NCBI GenBank assembly: GCA_016584305.1
Contig: JACEEZ010003850.1
Span: 1-64,000, forward strand
DNA length: 64,000 nt
Direction: 5' to 3'
Source of the DNA: Chionoecetes opilio
Lineage: Eukaryota > Arthropoda > Malacostraca > Decapoda > Majidae
The notes under the pieces were generated by a model that had not been told where the DNA came from, searched no databases, and saw only the letters and a program-made list of their open reading frames with translations. This document shows positions 13,461 to 28,677 of the stretch, in pieces (the stretch's first letter is position 1; the number at the start of each line of letters is the position of its first letter). The position numbers and the translations under genes are program-made.

Positions 13461-16400
13461 TTTTAAACCTTTTAAAAATACATTAAATACACAAAAAAAC
13501 GTGCTTGTAAATTAAAATTGATACCTGAATTCATAAAATTACATATTTTTATAAATTTAAATTTGTAAAATATAGTTTAGCACATATTAAAAAATATTTA
13601 GTACCGATATAAAGATATATCAATTTGTAGAAAAAACAGCTATTTACTGATATAGCTAAATTCATTGAAAACACTAAACATTTTATGGTTTATAGCAATA
13701 TGATAAGTAAAACTACGTATATATACAATAACGCTAAGTTTACTTGAAACTATGAAAAACGCTTGCAATATACGATAAACAACATAAATAACATCTTAAT
13801 CTTCTATTATATTAGCTTAATTTAATTAAGACTTATAGGTGCAAATTATTCTAAAAAAAATTTATACTACAATTTGTAAAAAACAGCTATATATACCGAT
13901 AACTAGCTAAAATCATTGAAAAAAACCATTTTTGAGGGTAAAAGCATTATCATAAATAAAATTCCTTATATTTATAAAATACACTACAATATCCTAAAAC
14001 TATGAAAAATAACGTGTAAAATACCATTGTATCACAATATAGAGTCTCAAACTCCTATTATAGCTTACAGATTTAAAATAGCATTTTCTAACTAAACAAC
14101 TATAATACCACTTTTGAATTCTGTTCAAAAAAAGGCTGATAATGTCAATTTCGAATTATAGCTTCAAAATACATTAAAATACTTGAAAAAACGTTGTTTT
14201 AAGATTAAAATGATACCTAAAGTTTCATACAAAATATATAATTTTTAGCTAAATTTAAATTTTTGAAAATATAGTTGTAGCAAATATCAAAGCTATTAGT
14301 ACCAAATAAGGAATGCTTAATTTGTAGAAAAAAACATTTTCAACATAAACTAGCTAACAATCATTGAAAACACACATGTATGGTTTATAGCAATTGATAA
14401 GTAAAATCACTTGATATAAACAAAAACTACAGTTTTAAAAAACTATGAAAAAAAGCTCTGCAATATACCGTTATATCACATAAATAACCCTTACTTTATA
14501 TTTATTAGCTTAATGTAATGTAAGCTACTTATATGTGCAAATTATCTGAAAAAAGGATTGTATACTTCAATTACTAAGAAAACAGCTATATATCACCGAT
14601 ACTAGCTAAATCATTGAAAAAAACACTTATGCAGTATATAAGCATATTGTAGGAAAACTCCTTCTATTTATAATTAACATACAATTTACAAGAGACTATG
14701 AAAAAAACACGTGTAATATATAATTTCACAATATAGAGTCTCAAACTCCTATTATAAGCTTCAGTAGTTATAAAATAGCATTCTAACGAAAACATATAAA
14801 ACCACATTTGTTATTTCTCTATCAAAAAAAGGCTGAATATTCTTTCGACATTTTTAGCTCAAAATACATTAAAACACTTGAAAAAACGATGTTTTTAAGA
14901 TTAAATGTACTTAATTTCATGAAAAATACATATTTTAAGCTCATAATATGTAAAATATAGTTCTGTAAAAGTGCTGAATAATGTCATTTCGACATTTTTA
15001 GCCTTCAAAAATACATTAAATACTTGAAAAAACGTTGTTTTAAGATTAAATTGCTACTAAATTCATGATAAATACATATTTTTAGCTCATACTATTGGTA
15101 AAAACAATGTAGTGTAGAAGTGCTGAATATGTAAATTTCACATTTTTAGCGATTCAAAAAATACATTAAATACAAAAAAACGTGCTTTTATTAAATTGAT
15201 ACCTAAATTTCATAAAAATTACATATTTTTACCTATTCATTTTGTAAAATATAGTTGTAGCACATATTAAAAATTAGCTACGATATAAAGGAATATACTT
15301 CAATTTGTAGAAAAAAACAGCTCCTTTATGATAACTACTAAAATCATGAAAACACTTACATTTTATGGGTTTATAGCAATATGATAAGTAAAATACTTGT
15401 ATATACAATAACCTACATTTTACTTGAAACTATGAAAAACGCTTGCAATTACCGTTTATATCACAATAATAACCTCTTACTTTCTATTATAGCTTAATGT
15501 AATCCAAGCTAATATAGGTGCAAATTCTAAAAAAGGTTTATATTTCAATTTTTGGAGAAAAGCTATATATCACATAACTGCTAAATCATTGAAAGAACAT
15601 CATTTTAGGGTATAAAGCATTTTCTAAGGAAAATCCTTCTATTTATGATATAAACTACAATTTACAGAGACATATGAAAACACGTGTAATATATAATTGT
15701 ATCACAATATAGAGTCTCAAACTCCAATTAAGCTACAGTATTTAAAATAGCAGTTTTTATACGAAAACAATAATAAAACCAATTTGAATTCTCTATCAAA
15801 AAAGGCTGAATAATGTCAATTTACGACATTTTTTAGCCCTTCGAAAATACATTAAAACACTTGAAAACGTTGTTTTTAGATTAAAATAATACCTAATTTC
15901 ATGAAAATACATATTTTAAGCTCGAATATGTAAAATAATAGTGTATAAGTCTGAATAATATCAAATTCGAATTTTTAGCGATTCAAAATCATTAAAATAC
16001 TTGAAAAAGTTGTTTTTAAATTAAAATTGATACTAAATTTCATGAAAATTATATTTTTAGATATAATTTTGTGAAATATAGTTTTATTTAGAATATCAAA
16101 GCTATTAGCTACCGATATAAAGGAATATACTTCAATTTGAGAAAAAACAGCTCTTTACTGATAACAGCTAAAATCATGAAAACTATACTTTAGGTTTATA
16201 GCAATATGATAAGTAAAACTACTTGTATATATACAAAACGTACAGTTTCAAGAAACTATGAAAAACGCTTCAATATACGTTTATCACAATAAATAACCTC
16301 TTACTCTTCATTTATTAGCTTAAGTAATGTAACTACTTATAGTGCAATTATTCTAAAAAAGGATTGTATAATTCAATTTGTAGAAAACACTATATTTCAC

Positions 16401-16830
16401 CGTAACAAGGTAAATCATTGAAAAGAAAACATTTTTAGGGTAAAAGCATTATCAACGTAAAATTCTTCTTTTATGATATAACACTACAATTCAAGAAACT
16501 ATGAAAATACGTGTTTAAAATACCATTGTACACAATTTTGAGTCTCAAACTCCTTTTAACTTCAGTAGTTTAAAAATAGCATTTTCCCAACGAAAACCCA
16601 AATTAATACACATTTTGAATTTCTGTATCAAAAAAGGGCTGAATAATATCAATTTCCACATTTTTAGCCTTCACAAAATATATTAAAACACTTAAAAACA
16701 TTGTTTTAAGATTAAAATAATACCTAAATTCATGAAAATAATATTTAAGATATAATATTGTAAATAAATTGTGTATAAATGCTGAATAATGTCAAATTTC
16801 GACATTTTTTTGCCTTCAAATCTAAAAACA
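13461..16830 (-). repeat. Satellite higher-order repeat L1, reverse, next to the core
   Basis: Best-preserved reverse copy: C (about 14140), B (14830, 14990, 15140), A (15812, 15960), D (16640, 16790). It mirrors the first forward units unit for unit. The A-unit box TCAATTTACGACATT (15815) pairs with GTCGTAAATTGACATT (20899). The B monomer TGCTAC (about 15050) pairs with GTAGCA (about 21709). The D-specific CACAAAATATATT (about 16672) pairs with the forward AATATATTTGTGAAGG (about 19979). The A-to-A spacing to L2 is 3326 bp. Confidence 0.88.
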
Positions 16831-18784
<1,954 letters not shown>

Positions 18785-18805
18785 TTTTTTTTTAGCTTTT
18801 TACCG

Positions 18806-18836
<31 letters not shown>

Positions 18837-19840
18837 GTTATTTATTTTAAAAAATAAATAACTTTTTTTTTTTTATTATTAAAATTTTTAAATTATTATT
18901 TCTTTACTAAAAAAAAATAATTTTTAAGGGAAAACTTATAGAAACGTTTTTTTTAAAAATTGGTTTTTTTAATAAAATTTTTTTTAAAACAATTCAAAAA
19001 AAAAAATTTAAATTTTTCATTTTTCTTTTTAAAATTAAAAAATTTTTTTCAATTTTAAAAATATTTTTAAAACCTAAAAAATTAATTTGAAATAGCTAAA
19101 AATATATTTTTAAATATCCTAAAAAAAATTATTTTAATAAAATTTTAAAGTACAATTTTAATTTAAAAACAACTTTTTTATATTTAATAATTTTTGAAAG
19201 GGGCAAAAATGTCGAAAATTGACATTATTAGCCTTTTTTAAAAAATTCAAATTTATATAGTTTTTTTGTTAAAAAATTTATTAAACTATTTCTTAAATAG
19301 GATTTATTACTTTTATGTGAAAATTATATTACACGTATTTAAAATTTTCTTGATAGTATTTTAATTTAAATAAAGATTATTTACTATAATGCTTTTTCCC
19401 TAAAATTTTTTTTAATGTTTTAAAGTTTGTATATATCCTTTTCCTACAAAAGTGTATACAATCTTTTTTTAGAAATAATTTTGCAACATAAGTATTACAT
19501 AATTGAATAAATAAGAAAGGGTTATTTATTGTGATTAACGGTTATTCAAGCGTTTTTCATAGTTTCAAGTAAAACTGTAGCGTTATTGTATATATACAAG
19601 TAGTTTTACTTATCATATTCTATAAACCCATAAATGTAGTTTTTTCAATGAAATTTAGCTAGTTATCAGTAAAGAGCTGTTTTTTTCTACAAATTGAAGT
19701 ATATCCTTTAAAATGGGTGCTAAATTTTTTAATATGTCTAAACTATATTTTACAAAATTAATGGTAAAAATATGAAATTTTAGAAATTCAGGTATCAATT
19801 TTAATTTAAACGCACGTTTTTTTTGTATTTTAATGTTTTT
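18785..19840 (+). repeat. Low-complexity flank grading into degraded forward satellite
   Basis: From 18785 to about 19190 there are only short homopolymers, including a 28-base A run at 18806-18833. From about 19191 the satellite reappears in forward orientation: a dyad at about 19209 (AATGTCGAAAATTGACATTA), then body sequence with ATTACACG (19329), ATTGTATATATACAAGTAG (about 19587) and TACAAATTGAAGTATA. Deletions and T expansions decrease toward 19840. No gene seen. Confidence 0.75.
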
Positions 19841-22800
19841 TGAAGGCTAAAAAATGTCGAAATTTGACATTATTCAGCACTTATACACAACTTTATTTTA
19901 CAATATTATCATCTTAAAATTTTTTCATGAAATTTAGGTATTAATTTTAATCTTAAAACAAGTTTTTTAAGTGTTTTAATATATTTGTGAAGGGCTAATA
20001 AATGTCGAAAATTGATATTATTCAGCCCTTTTTTTGATACAGAAATTCAAAATGTGGTAAATTTTAGTTGTTTTCGTTAGAAAAAAGCTATTTTAAACTA
20101 CTGTAAGATTAAAAATAGGATTTTTAGACTCTATATTGTGATACAATGGTATATTACACGTAAATTTTTTATAGTTTTGTATATTGTGTGTTATATCATA
20201 AATAGAAGGAATTTTACGTATGATAATGCTTTATTTCCCTCAAAATGTGTTCTTTTCAATGATTTACCCTTTTTATCGGTGATATATAGCTGTTTCCTAC
20301 AAATTGGGAAATTTTAAATCCTTTTTTTAGAATAATTTGCACCTATAAGTGCTTACATTACATTAAACTAATAAATAAAGAGTAAGAGGTTATTTTTTGT
20401 TGATATACGGTATATTGCAAGCGTTTTTCATAGTTTCTTGTAAACTGTAGCGTTATTGTATATAACAAGTAGTTTTTTTCTTATCATATTGCCATAAACC
20501 CATAACAATGTAGTGTTTTCAATGATTTTAGCTAGTTATCATAAAGAGTGTTTTTTTCTACAAAAATTTAAGTATATTCCTTTATATGGTAGCTAATTAG
20601 CTTTTTATATTTGCTACAACTATATTTCACAAAATTAATATCTAAAAATATATATTTTTTATGAAATTTAGGTATCAATTTTAATTTTAAAAACAACGTT
20701 TTTTTCAAGTATTTTAATGTATTTTTGAATCGCTACAAAAATGTCGAAATTTGATATTATTCAGCACTTATACACTACTTATTTTACAATATTATGAGCT
20801 TAAAATATGTATTTTTCATGAAATATAGGTATTAATTTTAATCTTAAAAACAACGTTTTTTCAAGTGTTTTAATGTATTTTCGAAGGGCTAAAAAATGTC
20901 GTAAATTGACATTATTCAGCCCTTTTTTTGATAGAGAAATTCAAAATGTGGTTTTATAGTTGTTTTCGTTAAAAACTGCTATTTTAAACTACTGTAAGCT
21001 TATAATTGGAGTTTGAGACTCTATATTGTGATACAATTATATATTACACGTGTTTTTCATAGTCTCTTGTAAATTGTAGTGTTATATCATAAATAGAAGG
21101 AATTTTCCTTATGAAAATGCTTTATACCCTAAAATGTGTTCTTTTCAATGATTTTAGCTAGTTATTGGTGATATATAGCTGTTTTCCTAAAAATTGAAAT
21201 ATACAATCCTTTTTTTAGAATAATTTGCACCTATAAGAAGCTTGGATTACATCAAGCTAATAAATAGAAGAGTAAGAGGTTGTTTATTGTGATATAACGG
21301 TATATTGCAAGCGTTTTTCATACTTTCAAGTAAACTGTAGCGTTATTGTATATATACAAGTAGTTTTACTTATCATATTGCTATAAACCCATAAAATGTA
21401 GTGTTTTCAATGATTTTAGCTAGTTATCAGTAAGGAGCTGTTTTTTTCTACAAATTGAAGTATATTCCTTTATATCGGTAGCTAAATATTTTTTAATATG
21501 TGCTACAACTATATTTTACAAAATGAATAGGTAAAAATATGTAATTTTTATGAAATTTAGGTATCAATTAAAAAGCACGTTTTTTTTTGTATTTTAATGT
21601 ATTTTTGAATCGCTAAAAAATGTCGAAATTTGACATTATTCAGCACTTCTACACTACATTTTTTTACAATATTATGAGCTAAAAATATGTATTTATCATG
21701 AAATTTAGGTAGCAATTTTAATCTTAAAAACAACGTTTTTTCAAGTATTTTAATGTATTTTTGAAAGGCTAAAAAATGTCGAAATTTGACATTATTCAGC
21801 ACTTTTACAGAACTATATTTTACAATATTATGAGCTTAAAATATGTATTTTTCATGAAATTTAAGTATCAATTTTAATCTTAAAAACATCGTTTTTTCAA
21901 GTGTTTTAATGTATTTTTGAAAAGCTAAAAAATGTCGAAAATTGACAATATTCAGCCCTTTTTTTGATAGAGAAATACAAAATGTGGTTTTATAGTTGTT
22001 TTCGTTAGAAAATGCTATTTTAAACTACTGTAAGCTTATAATAGGAGTTTGAGACTCTATATTGTGATACAATTATATATTACACGTGTTTTTCATAGTC
22101 TCTTGTAAATTGTAGTGTTATATTATAAATAGAAGGAGTTTTCCTTACAATAATGCTTTATACCCTCATAATGTGTTCTTTTCAATGATTTTAGCTAGTT
22201 ATCGGTGATATATAGCTGTTTTCCTAGTAATTGAAGTATACAATCCTTTTTTCAGAATAATTTGCACATATAAGTAGCTTACATTACATTAAGCTAATAA
22301 ATAGAAGAGTAAGGGGTTATTTATTGTGATATAACGGTATATTGCAAGCGTTTTTCATAGTTTCTTGTAAACTGTAGCGTTTTTGTATATATACAAGTAG
22401 TTTTACTTATCATATTGCTATAAACCCATACAATGTAGTGTTTTCAATGATTGTTAGCTAGTTATATGTGAAAAGTGGTTTTTTTCTACAAATTGAAGCA
22501 TATTCCTTTATATCGGTAGCTAAATAGCTTTTGATATTTGCTACAACTATATTTTACAAAATTAATAGCTAAAAATATATATTTTGTATGAAATTTAGGT
22601 ATCAATTTTAATCTTAAAAACAACGTTTTTTCAAGTATTTTAATGTATTTTTGAAGGGCTAATAAATGTCGAAAATTGACATTATTCAGCCCTTTTTTTG
22701 ATACAGAAATTCAAAATGTGGTATTATAGTTGTTTTCGTTAGAAAATGCTATTTTAAACTACTGTAAGCTTATAATAGGAGTTTGAGACTCTATATTGTG

Positions 22801-23380
22801 ATACAATGGTATATTACACGTATTTTTCATAGTTTCTTGTATATTGTAGTGTTATATCATAAATAGAAGGAATTTTATTTATGATAATGCTTTTTACCCT
22901 CAAAATGTGTTTTTTTCAATGATTTTAGCTAGTTATCGGTGATATATAGCTGTTTTCCTACAAATTGTAGTATACAATCCTTTTTTTAGAATAATTTGCA
23001 CCTATAAGTAGCTTACATTAAATTAAGCTAATAAATAGAAGATTAAGAGGTTATTTATTGTGATATAACGGTATATTGCAAGCGTTTTTCATAGTTTCAA
23101 GTAAACTGTAGCGTTATTGTATATATACAAGTAGTTTTACTTATCATATTGCTATAAACCCATACAATGTAGTGTTTTCAATGATTTTAGCTAGTTATCA
23201 GTAAAGAGCTGTTTTTTTCTACAAATTGAAGTATATTCCTTTATATCGGTAGCTAATTAGCTTTTGATATTTGCTACAACTATATTTCACAAAATTAATA
23301 TCTAAAAATATATATTTTTCATGAAATTTAGGTATCAATTTTAATTTTAAAAACAACGTTTTTTCAAGTATTTTAATGTA
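19841..23380 (+). repeat. Forward higher-order repeat R1: units D-A-B-C
   Basis: Four satellite units. D has two dyads (19853, 20001), A two (20740, 20895), B three (21619, 21775, 21931) and C one (22665). Consecutive dyads inside a unit are 155-156 bp apart. The step from the last dyad of one unit to the first of the next is 724-739 bp. The total D-to-next-unit span is about 3546 bp. D is still noisy at its start, while A, B and C are clean. This is the mirror partner of L1. The reverse-strand frame at 21557-21802 crosses two B monomers and is only a translation of the repeat. Confidence 0.93.
22656..22692. repeat. Example of the conserved 37-bp hyphenated dyad
   Basis: Representative of a box present once per 156-bp monomer. 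The outer arms GGCT/AGCC extend to GGGCT...AGCCC here, and the inner arms are AATGTC and GACATT around a GAAAATT core. In this copy 13 of 18 opposed positions pair; the commoner form with AAAAAATGTC pairs 14 of 18. It is the best-conserved segment of the unit by eye, even in the eroded reverse arm. A role as a protein-binding box or hairpin is only inference. Confidence 0.75.
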
Positions 23381-25363
23381 TTTTTGAATCGCTACAAAAA
23401 TGTCGAAATTTGATATTATTCAGCACTTATACACTACTTATTTTACAATATTATGAGCTTAAAATATGTATTTTTCATGAAATATAGGTATTAATTTTAA
23501 TCTTAAAAACAACGTTTTTTCAAGTGTTTTAATGTATTTTCGAAGGGCTAAAAAATGTCGTAAATTGACATTATTCAGCCCTTTTTTTGATAGAGAAATT
23601 CAAAATGTGGTTTTATAGTTGTTTTCGTTAAAAACTGCTATTTTAAACTACTGTAAGCTTATAATTGGAGTTTGAGACTCTATATTGTGATACAATTATA
23701 TATTACACGTGTTTTTCATAGTCTCTTGTAAATTGTAGTATTATATCATAAATAGAAGGAATTTTCCTTATGAAAATGCTTTATACCCTAAAATGTGTTC
23801 TTTTCAATGATTTTAGCTAGTTATTGGTGATATATAGCTGTTTTCCTAAAAATTGAAATATACAATCCTTTTTTTAGAATAATTTGCACCTATAAGTAGC
23901 TTGGATTACATTAAGCTAATAAATAGAAGAGTAAGAGGTTATTTATTGTGATATAACGGTATATTGCAAGCGTTTTTCATAGTTTCAAGTAAACTGTAGC
24001 GTTATTGTATATATACAAGTAGTTTTACTTATCATATTGCTATAAACCCATAAAATGTAGTGTTTTCAATGATTTTAGCTAGTTATCAGTAAGGAGCTGT
24101 TTTTTTCTACAAATTGAAGTATATTCCTTTATATCGGTAGCTAAATATTTTTTAATATGTGCTAGAACTATATTTTACAAAATTAATAGGTAAAAATATG
24201 TAATTTTTATGAAATTCAGGTATCAATTTTAATTTTAAACAGCACGTTTTTTTGTGTATTTTAATGTATTTTTGAAAGGCTAAAAAATGTCGAAATTTGA
24301 CATTATTCAGCACTTATACACAACTTTATTTTACAATATTATCATCTTAAAATATGTATTTTTCATGAAATTTAGGTATTAATTTTAATCTTAAAAACAA
24401 TGTTTTTTAAGTGTTTTAATATATTTTGTGAAGGGCTAATAAATGTCGAAAATTGATATTATTCAGCCCTTTTTTTGATACAGAAATTCAAAATGTGGTA
24501 TTATAGTTGTTTTCGTTAGAAAATGCTATTTTAAACTACTGTAAGCTTATAATAGGAGTTTGAGACTCTATATTGTGATACAATGGTATATTACACGTAT
24601 TTTTCATAGTTTCTTGTATATTGTAGTGTTATATCATAAATAGAAGGAATTTTACGTATGATAATGCTTTATACCCTCAAAATGTGTTCTTTTCAATGAT
24701 TTTAGCTTGTTATCGGTGATATATAGCTGTTTTCCTACAAATTGAATTATACAATCCTTTTTTTAGAATAATTTGCACCTATAAGTAGCTTACATTACAT
24801 TAAGCTAATAAATAGAAGAGTAAGAGGTTATTTATTGTGATATAACGGTATATTGCAAGCGTTTTTCATAGTTTCTTGTAAACTGTAGCGTTATTGTATA
24901 TATACAAGTAGTTTTACTTATCATATTGCTATAAACCCATACAATGTAGTGTTTTCAATGATTTTAGCTAGTTATCAGTAAAGAGCTGTTTTTTTCTACA
25001 AATTGAAGTATATTCCTTTATATCGGTAGCTAATTAGCTTTTGATATTTGCTACAACTATATTTCACAAAATTAATATCTAAAAATATATATTTTTCATG
25101 AAATTTAGGTATCAATTTTAATTTTAAAAACAACGTTTTTTCAAGTATTTTAATGTATTTTTGAATCGCTAAAAAATGTCGAAATTTGATATTATTCAGC
25201 ACTTATACACTACTTATTTTACAATATTATGAGCTTAAAATATGTATTTTTCATGAAATATAGGTATTAATTTTAATCTTAAAAAACAAGTTTTTTTTCA
25301 AGTGATTTTAATTTTTTAGATTTTGTAAGTGGCTAAAAATGTATTGTAAATTGTACAAAAAGA
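23381..25363 (+). repeat. Forward satellite units A-D-A(partial) before the N gap
   Basis: A (dyads 23399, 23554; GTCGTAAATTGAC marks A), D (24286, 24442; CAGCACG and TTTTGTGAAGGG mark D) and a second A (25175) that loses quality from about 25280 into the gap. The order differs from the reverse arm, where C is followed directly by D; here an extra A lies between C and D. A reverse-strand 68-codon frame at 24996-25202 has a same-length, near-identical counterpart at 28952-29158, reflecting unit duplication and not a gene. Confidence 0.92.
24894..24907. repeat. Example of perfect 14-bp palindrome in the satellite body
   Basis: TTGTATATATACAA reads the same on both strands. It recurs in most bodies (for example about 21346, 24004, 26328, 39389), just before GTAGTTTTACTTATCATATTGC. 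A minority of units replace it with a TATATTGTAAACAAG variant. Function unknown. Confidence 0.7.
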
Positions 25364-25645
25364 NNNNNNNNNNNNNNNNNNNNNNNNNNNNNNNNNNNNN
25401 NNNNNNNNNNNNNNNNNNNNNNNNNNNNNNNNNNNNNNNNNNNNNNNNNNNNNNNNNNNNNNNNNNNNNNNNNNNNNNNNNNNNNNNNNNNNNNNNNNNN
25501 NNNNNNNNNNNNNNNNNNNNNNNNNNNNNNNNNNNNNNNNNNNNNNNNNNNNNNNNNNNNNNNNNNNNNNNNNNNNNNNNNNNNNNNNNNNNNNNNNNNN
25601 NNNNNNNNNNNNNNNNNNNNNNNNNNNNNNNNNNNNNNNNNNNNN
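25364..25645. other. Assembly gap, 282 N
   Basis: An unbroken block of N. The sequence immediately on either side is satellite of lower quality (GTATTGTAAATTGTACAAAAAGA before, AGAAAATTCAGGATCAATTTAATC after). The unit changes from A on the left to a B-like terminal monomer on the right. Its true length cannot be inferred. Open frames crossing it are meaningless. Confidence 0.99.
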
Positions 25646-28600
25646 AGAAAATTCAGGATCAATTTAATCTTATAACAACGTTTTTACAAGTATTTTATAT
25701 TTTGAAAAGGGTAAAAAAGGTCATAATTTGACATTATTCAGCACTTTTACACAACTATATTTTACAATATTATGAGCTTAAAATATGTATTTTTCATGAA
25801 ATTTAGGTATCAATTTTAATCTTAAAAACATCGTTTTTTCAAGTGTTTTAATGTATTTTTGAAAAGCTAAAAAATGTCGAAAATTGACAATATTCAGCCC
25901 TTTTTTTGATAGAGAAATACAAAATGTGGTTTTATAGTTGTTTTCGTTAGAAAATGCTATTTTAAACTACTGTAAGCTTATAATAGGTGTTTGAGACTCT
26001 ATATTGTGATACAATGGTATATTACACGTGTTTTTCTTAGTTTCTTGTATATTGTAGTGTTATCTCATAAATAGAAGGAATTTTACGTATGATAATGCTT
26101 TATACCCTCAAAATGTGTTCTTTTCAATGATTTTAGCTTGTTATCGGTGATATATAGCTGTTTTCCTACAAATTGAAGTATACAATCCTTTTTTTAGAAT
26201 AATTTGCACCTATAAGTAGCTTACATTACATTAAGCTAATAAATAAAAGAGTAAGAGGTTATTTATTGTGATATAACGGTATATTGCACGCGGTTTTCAT
26301 AGTTTCTTGTAAACTGTAGCGTTATTGTATATATACAAGTAGTTTTACTTATCATATTGCTATAAACCCATAAAATGTGGTGTTTTCAATGATTTTAGCT
26401 AGTTATCAGTAAAGAGCTGTTTTTTTCTACAAATTGATGTATATTCCTTTATATCGGTAGCTATATAGGTTTTGATATTTGCTACAACTATATTTTACAA
26501 TATTAATAGCTAAAAATATGTAATTTTTATGAAATTTAGGTATCAATTTTAATCTTAAAAACAACGTTTTTTCAAGTATTTTAATGTATTTTTGAAAGGC
26601 TAAGAAATGTCGAAATTTGACATTATTCAGCACTTTTACACAACTATACTGTACAATATTATGAGCTAAAAATATGTATTTTGCATGAAATTTTAGGTAT
26701 CAATTTTAATCTTAATAACAACGTTTTTTCAAGTTTTTTAATGTATTTTTGAATCGCTAAAAAATGTCGAAATTTGACATTATTCAGCACTTATACACAA
26801 CTTATTTTACAATAATATGAGCTTAAAATATGTTTTTTTCATGAAATTTAGGTATTAATTTTAATCTTAAAAACGTTTTTTCAAGTGTTTTAATGTATTT
26901 GTGAAGGGTTAAAAAATGTCGAAAATTGACATTATTCAGCCCCTTTTTTGATAGAGAAATTCAAAATGTGGTATTATAGTTGTTTTCGTTAGAAACTGCT
27001 ATTTTAAACTACTGTAAGCTTATAATTGGAGTTTGAGACTCTATACTGTGATACAATTATATATTACAAGTGTTTTTCATAGTCTCATGTAAATTGTAGT
27101 GTTATATCATAAATAGAAGGAATTTTCCTTACGATAATGCTTTATACCCTCAAAATGTGTTCTATTCAATGATTTTAGCTAGTTATCAGGGATATATAGA
27201 TGTTTTCCTACAAATTGATGTATACAATCCTTTTTTTAGAATAATTTGCACCTATAAGCAGCTTACATTACATTAAGCTAATAAATAGAAGAGTAAAAGG
27301 TTATTTATTGTGATATAACGGTATATTGCAAGCGTTGTTCATAGTTTCTTGTAAACTGTATCGTTATTGTATGTATACAAGTAGTTTTACTTATCATATT
27401 GCTATAAACCCATAAAATGTAGTGTTTTCAATGATTTTAGCTAGTTATCAGTAAAGAGCTGTTTTTTTCTACAAATTGAAGTATATTCCTTTATATCGGT
27501 AGCTAAATATTTTTTAATATGTGCTACAACTATATTTTACAAAATTAATAGGTAAAAATATGTAATTTTTATGAAATTTAGGTATCAATTTTAATCTTAA
27601 AAAGCACTTTTTTTTTTGTATTTTAATGTATTTTTGAAAGGCTAAAAAATGTCGAAATTTGACACTATTCAGCACCTATACACAACTTTATTTTACAATA
27701 TTATGAGCTTAAAATATGTATTTTTCATGAAATTTAGGTATTAATTTTAATCTTAAAAACAATGTTTTTTAAGTGTTTTAATGTATTTTTTGAAGGGCTA
27801 ATAAATGTCGAAAATTGACATTATTCAGCCCTTTTTTTAATACAGAAATTCAAAATGTGGTATAATAGTTGTTTTCGTTAGAAAATGCTATTTTAAACTA
27901 CTGTAAACTTATAATAGGAGTTTGATACTCTATATTGTGATACAATGGTATATTACACGTATTTTTCATAGTTTCTTGTATATTGTAGTGTTATATCATA
28001 AATAGAAGGAATTTTACGTATGATAATGCTTTATACCCTCAAAATGTGTTCTTATCAATGATTTTAGCTTGTTATCGGTGATATATAGCTGTTTTCCTAA
28101 AAATTGAATTATAAAATCCTTTTTTTAGAATAATTTGCACCTATAAGTGGCTTACATTACATTAAGCTAATAAATAGAAGAGTAAAAGGTTATTTATTGT
28201 GATATAACGGTATATTGCAAGCGTTTTTCATAGTTCCTTGTAAACTGTAGCGTTATTGTATATATACAGGTAGTTTTACTCATCATATTGCTATAAACCC
28301 ATACAATGTAGTGTTTTCAATGATTTTAGCTAGTTATCAGTAAAGAGCTGTTTTTTTCTACAAATTGAAGTATATTCCTTTATATCGGTAGCTAATTAGC
28401 TTTTGATATTTGCTACAACTATATTTCACAAAATTAATATCTAAAAATATATATTTTTCATGAAATTTAGGTATCAATTTTAATTTTAAAAACAACGTTT
28501 TTTCAAGTATTTTAATGTATTTTTGAATTGCAAAAAATGTCGAAATTTGACATTATTCAGCACTTATACACTACTTACTTTAAAATATTATGAGCTTAAA

Positions 28601-28677
28601 ATATGTATTTTTTCATGAAATATAGGTATTAATTTTAATCTTAAAAACAACGTTTTTTCAAGTGTTTTAATGTATTA
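25646..28677 (+). repeat. Forward satellite, units between the gap and a phase break
   Basis: Dyads at about 25719 and 25873; 26606, 26763 and 26917; 27647 and 27805; 28534. The first unit starts noisy after the gap. The 27.6-kb unit is D-like (TTTTTAATATGTGCTAC, AAAAAGCAC, GGCTAATAAATG). The array is cut at about 28675, where a monomer ends in TTTTAATGTAT and continues directly as TATATAGCTGTTTTCC from the middle of a body. No gene seen. Confidence 0.9.

Noticed and set aside
25333..25731. Open frames across the N block
   Set aside because: Almost all codons are unknown; the ends are satellite.
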